Under the pieces are notes generated by a model that worked only from the letters and a program-made list of their open reading frames with translations, was not told where the DNA came from and did not search any database. A program made the translations under genes and the position numbers. Source: JBNJDW01 sp051745265 (GTDB lineage Bacteria > Pseudomonadota > Alphaproteobacteria > Micavibrionales > CSBR16-224). Taken from it: a DNA stretch of 13,995 bases. The DNA lies in NCBI GenBank assembly GCA_051745265.1, contig JBNJDW010000028.1:1-13995 (forward strand), given 5' to 3'. Of the stretch, positions 7,373-13,995 are shown in pieces. How positions within the stretch are numbered: the stretch's first letter is position 1; each line of letters begins with the position of its first letter.

Positions 7373-7397
7373 GGATATCACCCGGATATCATGATAT
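7373..7397. repeat. Two tandem 8-bp repeats and an overlapping palindrome at the ispG stop codon
   Basis: GGATATCA occurs at 7373-7380 and again at 7384-7391, an 11-base period. The second copy runs into the perfect 12-bp palindrome ATATCATGATAT (7386-7397), which contains the ispG TGA. There is no T run, so it is not a standard terminator. It may be an operator or chance. Confidence 0.45.
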
Positions 7398-8543
7398 TTC
7401 TGAGGTTGCCGGTATTTTAACATCTTCGGCTTTTTCAGCCTCAAGCTCGGCTGCTTTTTGCTCGACCAGTTCAACCAGATGATCCACAACAGACTGGTCT
7501 TTGAGCCTGTGCGCCGGCACACCGCCGCGGTAAACCTGATGCGTGCCGCGACCACCGCCGGTAAAACCAAGATCGGTCATCAGCGCTTCACCCGGGCCAT
7601 TCACAATACAACCAATCACGGACAGGGTCATTGGCGTTGAAATATGCGCCAGCCGCTCTTCCAGCGCCTCTACCGTTTTAATCACATCAAATTGCTGACG
7701 GGCGCAGGACGGGCAGGAAATAATATTAACCCCGCGATGACGCAGGCCAAGCGATTTTAGAATATCAAAACCGGCCTTGATTTCTTCAACCGGATCTGCC
7801 GACAGTGACACCCGGATCGTATCACCGATCCCGGCCCAGAGCAGATTGCCCATGCCGATTGCTGATTTTATCGTGCCACTGCGCAGGCCGCCGGCCTCGG
7901 TAATACCGACATGCAGTGGATAATCACAGACCTCGGCCAATTGCATATAGGCGGCAACGCCCAGAAAAACGTCAGAGGCTTTGCAGCTGATTTTAAAATT
8001 AAAGAAATCATTGTCTTCCAGAATACGGATATGACGCAGGGCGGATTCCACCATGGCCTCCGGGCAGGGTTCCCGGTATTTTTCCAACAGATCACGCTCC
8101 AGCGATCCGGCATTGACGCCGATCCGCATCGAACAGTTATTGTCTTTGGCGGCCTGAATGACTTCGCGGACACGGGCATCTGACCCGATATTACCGGGGT
8201 TGATCCGAAGGCAGGCAGCACCGTTTTCTGCCGCCTCAATCCCGCGTTTATAATGAAAATGAATATCGGCCACAATCGGCACGGACACTTCGGGAACAAT
8301 CTCCTTCAACGCTGCGCTGGATGCTTCATCCGGACAGGATACGCGCACAATGTCAGCCCCCGCCTCTTCCAGGTCATGGATCTGGGCAATCGTCGCCTTG
8401 ACATCCGTTGTCGGTGTGTTGGTCATAGACTGGACCGTAATCGGGGCATCGCCGCCAACAGCGACATCACCGACATAAACCTTGCGGGATTTTCGGCGGT
8501 TAATCTGCCTCCAGGGCCGGATTTGCGTATGATCTTCAACCAA
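7389..8543 (-). CDS. ispG: 4-hydroxy-3-methylbut-2-en-1-yl diphosphate synthase IspG (GcpE)
   Basis: IspG performs the penultimate step of the MEP pathway, converting methylerythritol cyclodiphosphate to HMBPP with a [4Fe-4S] cluster and reduced flavodoxin or ferredoxin. The protein has 384 residues. The N-terminal TIM barrel begins RRKSRKVYVGDVAVGGDAPI, with ADIHFHY and LRINPGNIG further on. The C-terminal part carries the cluster ligands Cys277, Cys280 (SCPSC) and Cys312 with Glu319 (GCIVNGPGE), spaced exactly as in the E. coli enzyme. It lacks the insertion domain of plant and some bacterial forms. The start is TTG at 8543, since no ATG exists before the conserved N-terminus and AAGGG lies 8 bases upstream (8552-8556). 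It follows the rodZ-like gene by 27 bases, an arrangement also seen in E. coli. No hisS lies behind it. Confidence 0.98.
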   Translation of the reverse strand: MVEDHTQIRPWRQINRRKSRKVYVGDVAVGGDAPITVQSMTNTPTTDVKATIAQIHDLEEAGADIVRVSCPDEASSAALKEIVPEVSVPIVADIHFHYKRGIEAAENGAACLRINPGNIGSDARVREVIQAAKDNNCSMRIGVNAGSLERDLLEKYREPCPEAMVESALRHIRILEDNDFFNFKISCKASDVFLGVAAYMQLAEVCDYPLHVGITEAGGLRSGTIKSAIGMGNLLWAGIGDTIRVSLSADPVEEIKAGFDILKSLGLRHRGVNIISCPSCARQQFDVIKTVEALEERLAHISTPMTLSVIGCIVNGPGEALMTDLGFTGGGRGTHQVYRGGVPAHRLKDQSVVDHLVELVEQKAAELEAEKAEDVKIPATSEIS

Positions 8544-8551
8544 TTTTTCTA

Positions 8552-8556
8552 CCCTT
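8552..8556 (-). promoter_or_regulatory. Ribosome binding site deciding the TTG start of ispG
   Basis: AAGGG on the - strand, 8 bases before the TTG at 8543. No in-frame ATG or GTG occurs between the upstream stop and the conserved RPWRQINRRKSR segment. Confidence 0.55.
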
Positions 8557-8570
8557 TTTGCTTTTTACTT

Positions 8571-9566
8571 TTAACGACGCTCAGGTGAATAACGCGGCGC
8601 CGTTAATTCTTCAGGATCAAGGGATACGCCGCGCATAATATCACCGGAACGGCCTATCGGATTGATCTGCTCCCCATCGATATAAATATCAAGGCCACCG
8701 GCATTACCCGTTGCCATGACCAGACCTTTTTCGTTTGGCACCATAAATTCATCACCCGGACGCAAAACCTTCTGGAATAAAGAGCGCCCTGATGAATTGG
8801 TAATCTTGACCCAGCTGTCTGCATTTGCCCGCAACGTCACCCGTGAGTTACTGTTACGTTTTTGTAATTTTTTTGTTTCATTTAACTTCAGCGGCTGTGT
8901 TTCTGCCTGTTCCTGTGACGAGATCTGAGGCTGAGGTTCAGGCGACGCCGTATTTTCATCAGATGAAGGACTGTTCAGCTTTGGCAATGTTGTTGTCGTG
9001 ACCGAGGATATATTATCCTGTTGATTTACTGTCTCTTCAGCCGTTGTATTTTCATCCGCCTGACCCGGTGTGACCGGTACATCAATATCTGATGAAGCAA
9101 CCTCAACTTCCGGTGCATCGGGAATGTTATTTAACACCTTTTGCAACTCCGTATCATCGGGTTGGAAATAGGTCCAGCCGATAAAACTGGCTGCCAGAAT
9201 AATGGCCGCCACAATTATAACCAACAAGCTTGGCACACGATTATCGCGCTCACCGCTGCCGGACATCAGCTTTTCTTCCTGTTTTTTCTTTTCAGCCTGT
9301 TCTTCTTCGCTCGGCGGCGGTGCGGCATAATGTTCCAGTTTAAACTGGTTACCAGCCGCCTCGGCATCCAGCTCAAGGAATCCGGCATAGCTTTTAACAA
9401 AACCAACACCATAGATTTTACCGGGCAAAAGATCGATCTTTCCTTCCTCAATGGCCCGCAACTGGCCTTTTCGGACATTAATCGCAGAGGACACATCCTG
9501 AAGGCTGTATCCTTGCTCCTCCCGTATTTTTTGAAGATATTCGCCGATTTTCAAGTCAGAAGACAT
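8571..9566 (-). CDS. RodZ-like membrane protein with helix-turn-helix and DUF4115 domains
   Basis: RodZ-type proteins bind MreB in the cytoplasm through a helix-turn-helix domain and span the inner membrane, helping to keep rod shape. Of 331 residues, 1-75 form an HTH_25-type domain (IGEYLQKIREEQGYSLQDVS, then IYGVGFVKSYAGFLELD). Residues about 80-111 are a charged, Glu/Lys-rich linker. One membrane helix lies at about 112-133 (VPSLLVIIVAAIILAASFIG). Residues about 134-240 are a disordered periplasmic stretch rich in Ser, Thr, Glu, Gln and Pro. Residues about 243-315 match the DUF4115 beta domain (RANADSWVKITNSSGRSLFQ, then GDEFMVPNEKGL). ATG at 9566 follows ptsP by 24 bases. It is named only RodZ-like because there is no mreB nearby to support the role, although the RodZ-ispG pairing is widespread. 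Confidence 0.88.
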   Translation of the reverse strand: MSSDLKIGEYLQKIREEQGYSLQDVSSAINVRKGQLRAIEEGKIDLLPGKIYGVGFVKSYAGFLELDAEAAGNQFKLEHYAAPPPSEEEQAEKKKQEEKLMSGSGERDNRVPSLLVIIVAAIILAASFIGWTYFQPDDTELQKVLNNIPDAPEVEVASSDIDVPVTPGQADENTTAEETVNQQDNISSVTTTTLPKLNSPSSDENTASPEPQPQISSQEQAETQPLKLNETKKLQKRNSNSRVTLRANADSWVKITNSSGRSLFQKVLRPGDEFMVPNEKGLVMATGNAGGLDIYIDGEQINPIGRSGDIMRGVSLDPEELTAPRYSPERR

Positions 9567-9590
9567 GTATACCCATACCCTTAAGAGTGT

Positions 9591-11909
9591 TTAAGTTTTA
9601 ATGTTAATCTTATGATCTTTTGCATAATTTTCAAGCTTTTCACGCAAGCTGTGTGATCCGCTTTCTGCCAGTAAATTCAAATAAGACGACAGCTGCGCTG
9701 CTTTCATACTGTTTATCGTATCCTTTATCCGGCCAATCGCATGTACCGGCATCGACAGGGAACGAAAGCCCAGCGCAACCAGAACCATGGCTTCCAGCGG
9801 TTTACTGGCCATTTCGCCGCAGACGGAGACTTCAATCCCGGCATCCCTTGCCTTTGACGAAATATGCCGCAAGGCCCGCACCATCGGTGGTGATAACGGA
9901 TCATAACGATCCTGCACCATATCACTCCGGGAATCTGAAGCAAACAGATACTGCATTAAATCATTTGTCCCAACAGCCACAAAGCTGACCCGCCGGAACA
10001 GGCTTTCAAGTTGCCAGAGCAATGAAGGCACTTCAATCATCACGCCCAGATCAAACCGTTCCGGCAAGGGGATATCCCGCTCAGAGGCACGGCGGAACTC
10101 CATATCAATCAGTTTCTGGGCCTGATCGACTTCCCAGACTTCTGAAACAAAGGGCAGCATAACCCGTAGAGGACGGCCATTGGCCGCCATGATCAAGGCA
10201 CGGATCTGGGTGCGCAGCACCGCGGGACGATCGACAATAATCCGCATCGCCCGCCAGCCCATCGCCGGGTTTTCTTCCTCAGGCGATGTAAAATACGGCA
10301 AGGGTTTGTCACCGCCAATATCCAGCGTGCGGAACGTCACCGGCTTGTCACCGGCCTGATCCATGATTTTGCCGTAAAATTCAGCCTGTTCACTGACCAA
10401 TGGATACCGGGTCCGGCCCATAAAGGAAATTTCAGTCCGGTACAGGCCAATCCCCTGCGCGCCGCTGTCCTGCAGGAACGGGATCTCGGCCAGCAGACCG
10501 GCATTCATCAAAAGTTCAATTTCAACGCCGTCTTTTGTCACCGCGGGCACATCACGTCTTTTACGATAAGACCGCTGCTTGCTTTGCAGGCTGGCAATCC
10601 GCGCGGTATGGAGGTCTTCGATATAATCGGACGGATTAATATGAACAAGGTTGTTTTCACTGTCGACAATAACCTTGTCACCTTCACGGATGAATTGCAG
10701 CGCATCGCGGCATTGGCCCATCACCGGAATATTCAAGGCTTTGGCAATAATCGAAATATGACCTGACGGACTACCCCCGGTCAGGACAATAGCGCTGATA
10801 TGCTCGATACCGTAATCAAACAAGGCCGCAGGGCTGAGCGACTGGGCCACCAATATAAATTTATCCGGGCGTTCCGGTTTTTGCGGGGCGTCCTCGTCAA
10901 ATGGGTCCATGGCGGTCAGAAGACGGCCGCTGATGTCGTCAATATCGTGGATCTTTTCCTGCAGAACCGGCGCATCAAGACCGGTCAGGCGGCTGCGGAT
11001 TTCAATCTGGGCCCGCTGCACGGCGGCATCCGCTGTTAACCCCTGATCAATCATGCCTTCGATCCGTTTTAACCAGCCCTGATCCTTGGCAAACATCTGA
11101 TAGCTTTCCAGTATATCGCGGGTTTCTTCATTTACATTGACCCCCGCCGGGCGCAGCATGTTTTCAATCGCCTTGTTCATGCTGAAAATGGCCGAACGCA
11201 GGCGCTTTTTCTCAAGATCGGTATTCTCGGCAATAATCTTTTTGACCGTCGGCTGGGCATTATGGATGACCGCTGTGCCAATCATCAATCCCGGGCTGAA
11301 GGGCATGCCGCTCAGCTGTGTGGGTTTATGCAGCGGTTTATAGGTCATATCCATCTCGCTGCGGCTGATCACTTCGCCAGAGGCAATGAATTCAGCCAAC
11401 ACCATGGCGATGTTCTGTAAGACTTCTATGACCTCTTCCGAAAAGGCACTGTTCTGGCGCGATTGAATGGCCAGCACGCCCCGGACCCGCTGTTCACGCA
11501 TGATCGGTATCGCGCAGAAAGACTGGAAATCTTCTTCATTGGTTTCCGGACGGTGAACAAAATGCGGATTATGCCAGGCATCCTTTAACCGGATCGGGCA
11601 GGCCTGCTCGGCAACATAGCCGATCAGCCCCTCACCGACACTCAGGCGGGTCTTGTGAACGGCTTCCGGATTCAGGCCGATTGTGGCAAACAGTTCCAGA
11701 ACTTCCCCGGCCCGCATCATATAGATTGAGCAGACATCAACACCGATATGGCTGGCGATCAGGCGGACAATGCCGTTCAGCTTATCCTCCGCATGACCGC
11801 TGGAGGCCATGATCTCGCGCAGGCCCGCCATCACCGGCAGGGGATTCAGGTTTAGCTCCTGCTGATCCTCTGTCACCGCTTTACGGTTATGTGGCGTCGA
11901 CTGTGCCAA
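9591..11909 (-). CDS. ptsP: Phosphoenolpyruvate--protein phosphotransferase PtsP (EI-Ntr, GAF domain)
   Basis: EI-Ntr takes phosphate from PEP and passes it to NPr and then EIIA-Ntr, a regulatory phosphorelay that senses nitrogen and affects potassium and carbon control. The protein has 772 residues. In order: GAF domain (about 25-170, GIVRLIASHIGVDVCSIYM then SVGEGLIGYVAEQ); EI N-terminal domain (about 195-330); swivelling phosphohistidine domain with His384 in TGGSPSGHISIIAKALNIP; and the PEP-binding barrel (GIGLYRTEISFM, TLDIGGDKPLPYF, AVGTNDLMQYLFA) with catalytic Cys697 in VCGEMAS. The His box has SGH where TSH is usual. The start is TTG at 11909, with AAGGG 6 bases upstream (11916-11920); the next in-frame ATG would remove part of the leader before the GAF domain. 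It lies 12 bases after lysC. NPr and EIIA-Ntr genes are not in the window. Confidence 0.96.
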   Translation of the reverse strand: MAQSTPHNRKAVTEDQQELNLNPLPVMAGLREIMASSGHAEDKLNGIVRLIASHIGVDVCSIYMMRAGEVLELFATIGLNPEAVHKTRLSVGEGLIGYVAEQACPIRLKDAWHNPHFVHRPETNEEDFQSFCAIPIMREQRVRGVLAIQSRQNSAFSEEVIEVLQNIAMVLAEFIASGEVISRSEMDMTYKPLHKPTQLSGMPFSPGLMIGTAVIHNAQPTVKKIIAENTDLEKKRLRSAIFSMNKAIENMLRPAGVNVNEETRDILESYQMFAKDQGWLKRIEGMIDQGLTADAAVQRAQIEIRSRLTGLDAPVLQEKIHDIDDISGRLLTAMDPFDEDAPQKPERPDKFILVAQSLSPAALFDYGIEHISAIVLTGGSPSGHISIIAKALNIPVMGQCRDALQFIREGDKVIVDSENNLVHINPSDYIEDLHTARIASLQSKQRSYRKRRDVPAVTKDGVEIELLMNAGLLAEIPFLQDSGAQGIGLYRTEISFMGRTRYPLVSEQAEFYGKIMDQAGDKPVTFRTLDIGGDKPLPYFTSPEEENPAMGWRAMRIIVDRPAVLRTQIRALIMAANGRPLRVMLPFVSEVWEVDQAQKLIDMEFRRASERDIPLPERFDLGVMIEVPSLLWQLESLFRRVSFVAVGTNDLMQYLFASDSRSDMVQDRYDPLSPPMVRALRHISSKARDAGIEVSVCGEMASKPLEAMVLVALGFRSLSMPVHAIGRIKDTINSMKAAQLSSYLNLLAESGSHSLREKLENYAKDHKINIKT

Positions 11910-11915
11910 AATTTA

Positions 11916-11920
11916 CCCTT
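11916..11920 (-). promoter_or_regulatory. Ribosome binding site deciding the TTG start of ptsP
   Basis: AAGGG on the - strand, 6 bases before the TTG at 11909, in the 12-base gap after the lysC stop. Confidence 0.55.
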
Positions 11921-11921
11921 C

Positions 11922-12407
11922 TCATTTTTCATCTAATCCGTAGGCAGTATGCAACGTGCGGACCGCCAGCTCAAGATAATCTTTATGAATCAGCACACTG
12001 ATCTTGATTTCAGAGGTTGAAATCAGCTGTATATTGATGCCTTTTTCAGACAGGGTCTGAAACATGGTCTGCGCAACCCCGGCATGGCTGCGCATACCAA
12101 TGCCGATCACGGAAATTTTAACAACATCGGTGCTGTGAATTATTTCGATCTTTTTATCTATAACTGCCACCGTTTTATTCAAGACATCGAGCGCCTTGGT
12201 CAAATCACCTTCATGAACCGTAAAGGTCATATCAGTGACATGACTGTCCGGTGAAATATTCTGGACAATCACATCGACATTGACCCCGGCATCCGATAAC
12301 GGCCCGAAAATACGTGCGGCAATTCCGGGGATATCCGGCAGATTGCGCAGCGTGATCTTGGCATCATCACGGCTGTAGGTAATACCGTTTACAACATGTT
12401 TTTCCAT
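11922..12407 (-). other. Possible internal translation product of lysC (ACT-only beta subunit)
   Basis: In frame with lysC, the ATG at 12407 (codon 252) is preceded by AAGGG at 12413-12417 with 5 bases of spacing. Initiation there would give a 161-residue protein starting MEKHVVNGITYS and holding both ACT domains. This resembles the beta subunit made from an internal start in lysC of Bacillus subtilis and Corynebacterium glutamicum, in size and place. This is a prediction from sequence only; the site may be inactive. Confidence 0.4.
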
Positions 12408-13160
12408 GACTTCCCTTTCATCTACCAATAACGTGCCCGGCAGTTCACTGCCGATGGCCCCCTCAAAGCTGGAGAGCACCTGAACCGCAACCCGTTCCTT
12501 CATCGCCATTTCGACCGAGCGTGTCTGCAAAACCTTGGCCCCGACTGAGGCCATTTCCAGCATTTCCTCATAAGAAATTTTCGGCAGCATTCTGGCCTTT
12601 GGCGTAATGCGCGGATCTGTCGTATAAACACCGCGCACATCGGTATAAATATCGCAGCGTTCTGCATCCAGCGCCGCTGCCAGCGCCACGGCTGTCGTAT
12701 CTGACCCGCCGCGGCCCAGCGTCGTAATCCGGTTGTCCGTGGCAAGCCCCTGAAACCCGGCAACAACGGCAATTTCACCGCGCGACATACGCGTTTTAAG
12801 CTCATCCGTCTCAATCTGTTCGATCCGGGCCTTGGCATGTGTATCCGTAGTGCGCAGCGGGATTTGCCAGCCCAGCCAGGACCGCGCCGTCAAGCCCCGT
12901 TTTTGCAGGGCAATGGCCATCAATCCGGCTGTGACCTGTTCGCCTGATGAAACAATGGCATCATATTCCCGCGCATCATACAGGCTGGAAACATTCGTGC
13001 AGTATTCAATAAGCTGATTGGTAACCCCGGCCATGGCGGACACGACAACCGCGATATGGTGCCCTGCGGCCGCCTCGCGGGCGATTTTATCTGCGGCATT
13101 TTCTATTGCGGGAATATCGGCAACAGAGGTTCCGCCAAATTTGGCAACAATCAGAGACAT
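11922..13160 (-). CDS. lysC: Aspartate kinase (aspartokinase)
   Basis: Aspartate kinase phosphorylates aspartate, the first step toward lysine (and diaminopimelate for the cell wall), threonine and methionine. The protein has 412 residues, the size of the monofunctional class with two ACT domains. The kinase domain opens with KFGGTSV (7-13), then VVVSAMAGVTNQL (38-50), SSGEQ (71-75), the GRGGSDTTAVALAAALDA segment (149-166) and YTDVRGVYTTDPR (172-184). The ACT region runs from about 265: SDAGVNVDVIVQNIS in the first ACT domain and LSEKGINIQLISTSEIKISVLI in the second, where lysine and threonine usually bind for feedback inhibition. The ATG at 13160 has AAGGAG 6 bases upstream (13167-13172). 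It heads the six-gene - strand run and diverges from purA. An internal ATG at codon 252 has a ribosome binding site and may produce a regulatory subunit. Confidence 0.97.
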   Translation of the reverse strand: MSLIVAKFGGTSVADIPAIENAADKIAREAAAGHHIAVVVSAMAGVTNQLIEYCTNVSSLYDAREYDAIVSSGEQVTAGLMAIALQKRGLTARSWLGWQIPLRTTDTHAKARIEQIETDELKTRMSRGEIAVVAGFQGLATDNRITTLGRGGSDTTAVALAAALDAERCDIYTDVRGVYTTDPRITPKARMLPKISYEEMLEMASVGAKVLQTRSVEMAMKERVAVQVLSSFEGAIGSELPGTLLVDEREVMEKHVVNGITYSRDDAKITLRNLPDIPGIAARIFGPLSDAGVNVDVIVQNISPDSHVTDMTFTVHEGDLTKALDVLNKTVAVIDKKIEIIHSTDVVKISVIGIGMRSHAGVAQTMFQTLSEKGINIQLISTSEIKISVLIHKDYLELAVRTLHTAYGLDEK

Positions 13161-13192
13161 GGTTATCTCCTTAGTCTCGCTGTGATGGCTAC

Positions 13193-13221
13193 TAGATACC
13201 GCGTTATGGACATCAGAGCAA
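13193..13221 (-). promoter_or_regulatory. Candidate promoter of lysC and its operon
   Basis: On the - strand TTGCTC (13221-13216) and TATCTA (13198-13193) are 17 bases apart, giving a leader of about 25-30 bases. Both boxes match the consensus only partly. The leader is too short for a lysine riboswitch. Confidence 0.3.
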
Positions 13222-13236
13222 GGGGAAGTTTTGAGT

Positions 13237-13265
13237 TTGGAGAATCACACCACCATGCTAAAAAT
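13237..13265 (+). promoter_or_regulatory. Candidate promoter of purA
   Basis: TTGGAG (13237-13242) and TAAAAA (13259-13264) are 16 bases apart, about 30 bases before the purA ATG. The match is moderate. It lies back to back with the lysC candidate promoter in the 134-base divergent gap. Confidence 0.35.
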
Positions 13266-13294
13266 AGTTTTAACCCTTATCTGCAGGAGTAAAC

Positions 13295-13995
13295 ATGCCG
13301 ACAGTCACCGTAGTAGGATCCCAATGGGGCGATGAAGGTAAAGGCAAAATCGTTGACTGGCTTTCTGACGAAGCCGATATCGTTGTCCGTTTTCAAGGCG
13401 GCCATAATGCCGGCCATACGCTGGTGATCGGTGATACGACCTATAAACTGCATCTCCTGCCCTCCGGCATTGTCAGACCCGGAAAATTATCGATTATCGG
13501 CAATGGCGTTGTCGTTGATCCCTGGGCGTTGGTCGAGGAAATTAAAAGGCTAAGCGCGCAGGGCGTCAAAATTTCACCGGACAATCTGTTGATTGCCGAA
13601 AACGCGACCTTAATCCTGCCGGTGCATCCGGCGCTCGACAAAGCCTTTGAACTTGCCAAGGGTAAAGACAAGATCGGCACGACTGGCCGCGGCATCGGCC
13701 CTGCCTATGAAGATAAAGTCGGTCGGCGCGGCCTTCGGGTGTGTGATTTGCTCAGCCCCGAAACGCTGCCGGGCAAAATCGACAAATTGCTATTCTATCA
13801 TAATGCCCTGCTGCGCGGATTGGGCGCCGCAGAAATCGGCCCTGAGGATATAACAGAAAAGCTCAAGGCCATTGCCCCCGAAATCACCCCCTATATTACC
13901 TCCTGCTGGCAGGTGCTGTACGAGGCGCTGCGCGATCAAAAGAAAGTGTTGTTTGAAGGCGCGCAGGGGATCATGCTGGATATTGATCACGGCAC
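13295..13995 (+). CDS. purA: Adenylosuccinate synthetase, N-terminal part (3' end cut by window)
   Basis: PurA joins IMP and aspartate with GTP hydrolysis to make adenylosuccinate, the first committed step to AMP. The window holds 233 whole codons of about 430, with no stop before the edge. Signature motifs are the phosphate loop SQWGDEGKGKIVDWLSDEAD near the start, the GGHNAGHT segment that includes the catalytic His, the IGNGVVVDP segment, the IMP-binding TTGRGIGPAYEDKVGRRGLR, and EGAQGIMLDIDHGT at the edge. The ATG at 13295 is preceded by CAGGAG, 5 bases upstream. It is divergent from lysC. Both enzymes use aspartate, so shared regulation is conceivable but nothing in the sequence proves it. 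Confidence 0.97.
   Translation, partial: MPTVTVVGSQWGDEGKGKIVDWLSDEADIVVRFQGGHNAGHTLVIGDTTYKLHLLPSGIVRPGKLSIIGNGVVVDPWALVEEIKRLSAQGVKISPDNLLIAENATLILPVHPALDKAFELAKGKDKIGTTGRGIGPAYEDKVGRRGLRVCDLLSPETLPGKIDKLLFYHNALLRGLGAAEIGPEDITEKLKAIAPEITPYITSCWQVLYEALRDQKKVLFEGAQGIMLDIDHG

Noticed and set aside
13161..13294. Lysine riboswitch or purine riboswitch in the lysC-purA gap
   Set aside because: The gap is only 134 bases, shared by two divergent promoters, and shows no long paired elements; there is not enough room for a lysine riboswitch.
1..13995. CRISPR array, tRNA, insertion sequence or defence system
   Set aside because: I saw no spaced repeats, cloverleaf-type sequence, transposase or toxin/nuclease gene; almost all of the window is accounted for by conserved core genes.

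Overview
The window is core chromosomal DNA of an alphaproteobacterium. The evidence is a DUF4167 gene, a family found essentially only in Alphaproteobacteria, and the gene order lysC, ptsP, (rodZ-like, ispG), prfA, prmC, DUF4167, clpB, which recurs in that class. Family-level placement is not possible from the sequence. The rodZ-like/ispG pair suggests a Rhodospirillales-like or related lineage (inference). Base composition is moderate and fairly even. I see no tRNA, rRNA, CRISPR array, insertion sequence, phage gene or attachment site.

Layout. The left edge holds the C-terminal half of recG (+ strand, cut by the window edge), a helicase that remodels stalled replication forks. It converges, two bases apart, with a small uncharacterised lipoprotein gene (- strand) that has its own good promoter. 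Upstream of that lies clpB (- strand), the heat-shock disaggregase, which ends in a perfect 13-bp hairpin terminator. Next comes the DUF4167 gene (- strand), which ends in a strong terminator immediately before the clpB promoter.

From 13160 down to 5304 six genes run on the - strand: lysC (aspartate kinase), ptsP (GAF-containing PTS enzyme I, nitrogen branch), a rodZ-like membrane HTH gene, ispG (isoprenoid synthesis), prfA (release factor 1) and prmC (release factor methyltransferase). Gaps are 12, 24, 27 and 94 bases, and prfA and prmC are nearly contiguous or overlap by 7 bases depending on the prmC start. No internal terminator is visible, so they probably form one long operon with perhaps an extra promoter before prfA. 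PrmC methylates the GGQ glutamine of the PrfA product. IspG feeds undecaprenyl phosphate and quinone synthesis, and RodZ-like proteins act in cell-wall elongation. The link between lysC/ptsP and the rest appears historical rather than a single pathway.

At the right edge purA (adenylosuccinate synthetase, + strand, cut by the window end) diverges from lysC across a 134-base promoter region.

I found no evidence of a novel multi-gene system. The most useful leads are the DUF4167 protein, the orphan lipoprotein, a possible internal translation start in lysC that would make a separate regulatory subunit, and a possible hairpin over the clpB ribosome binding site.
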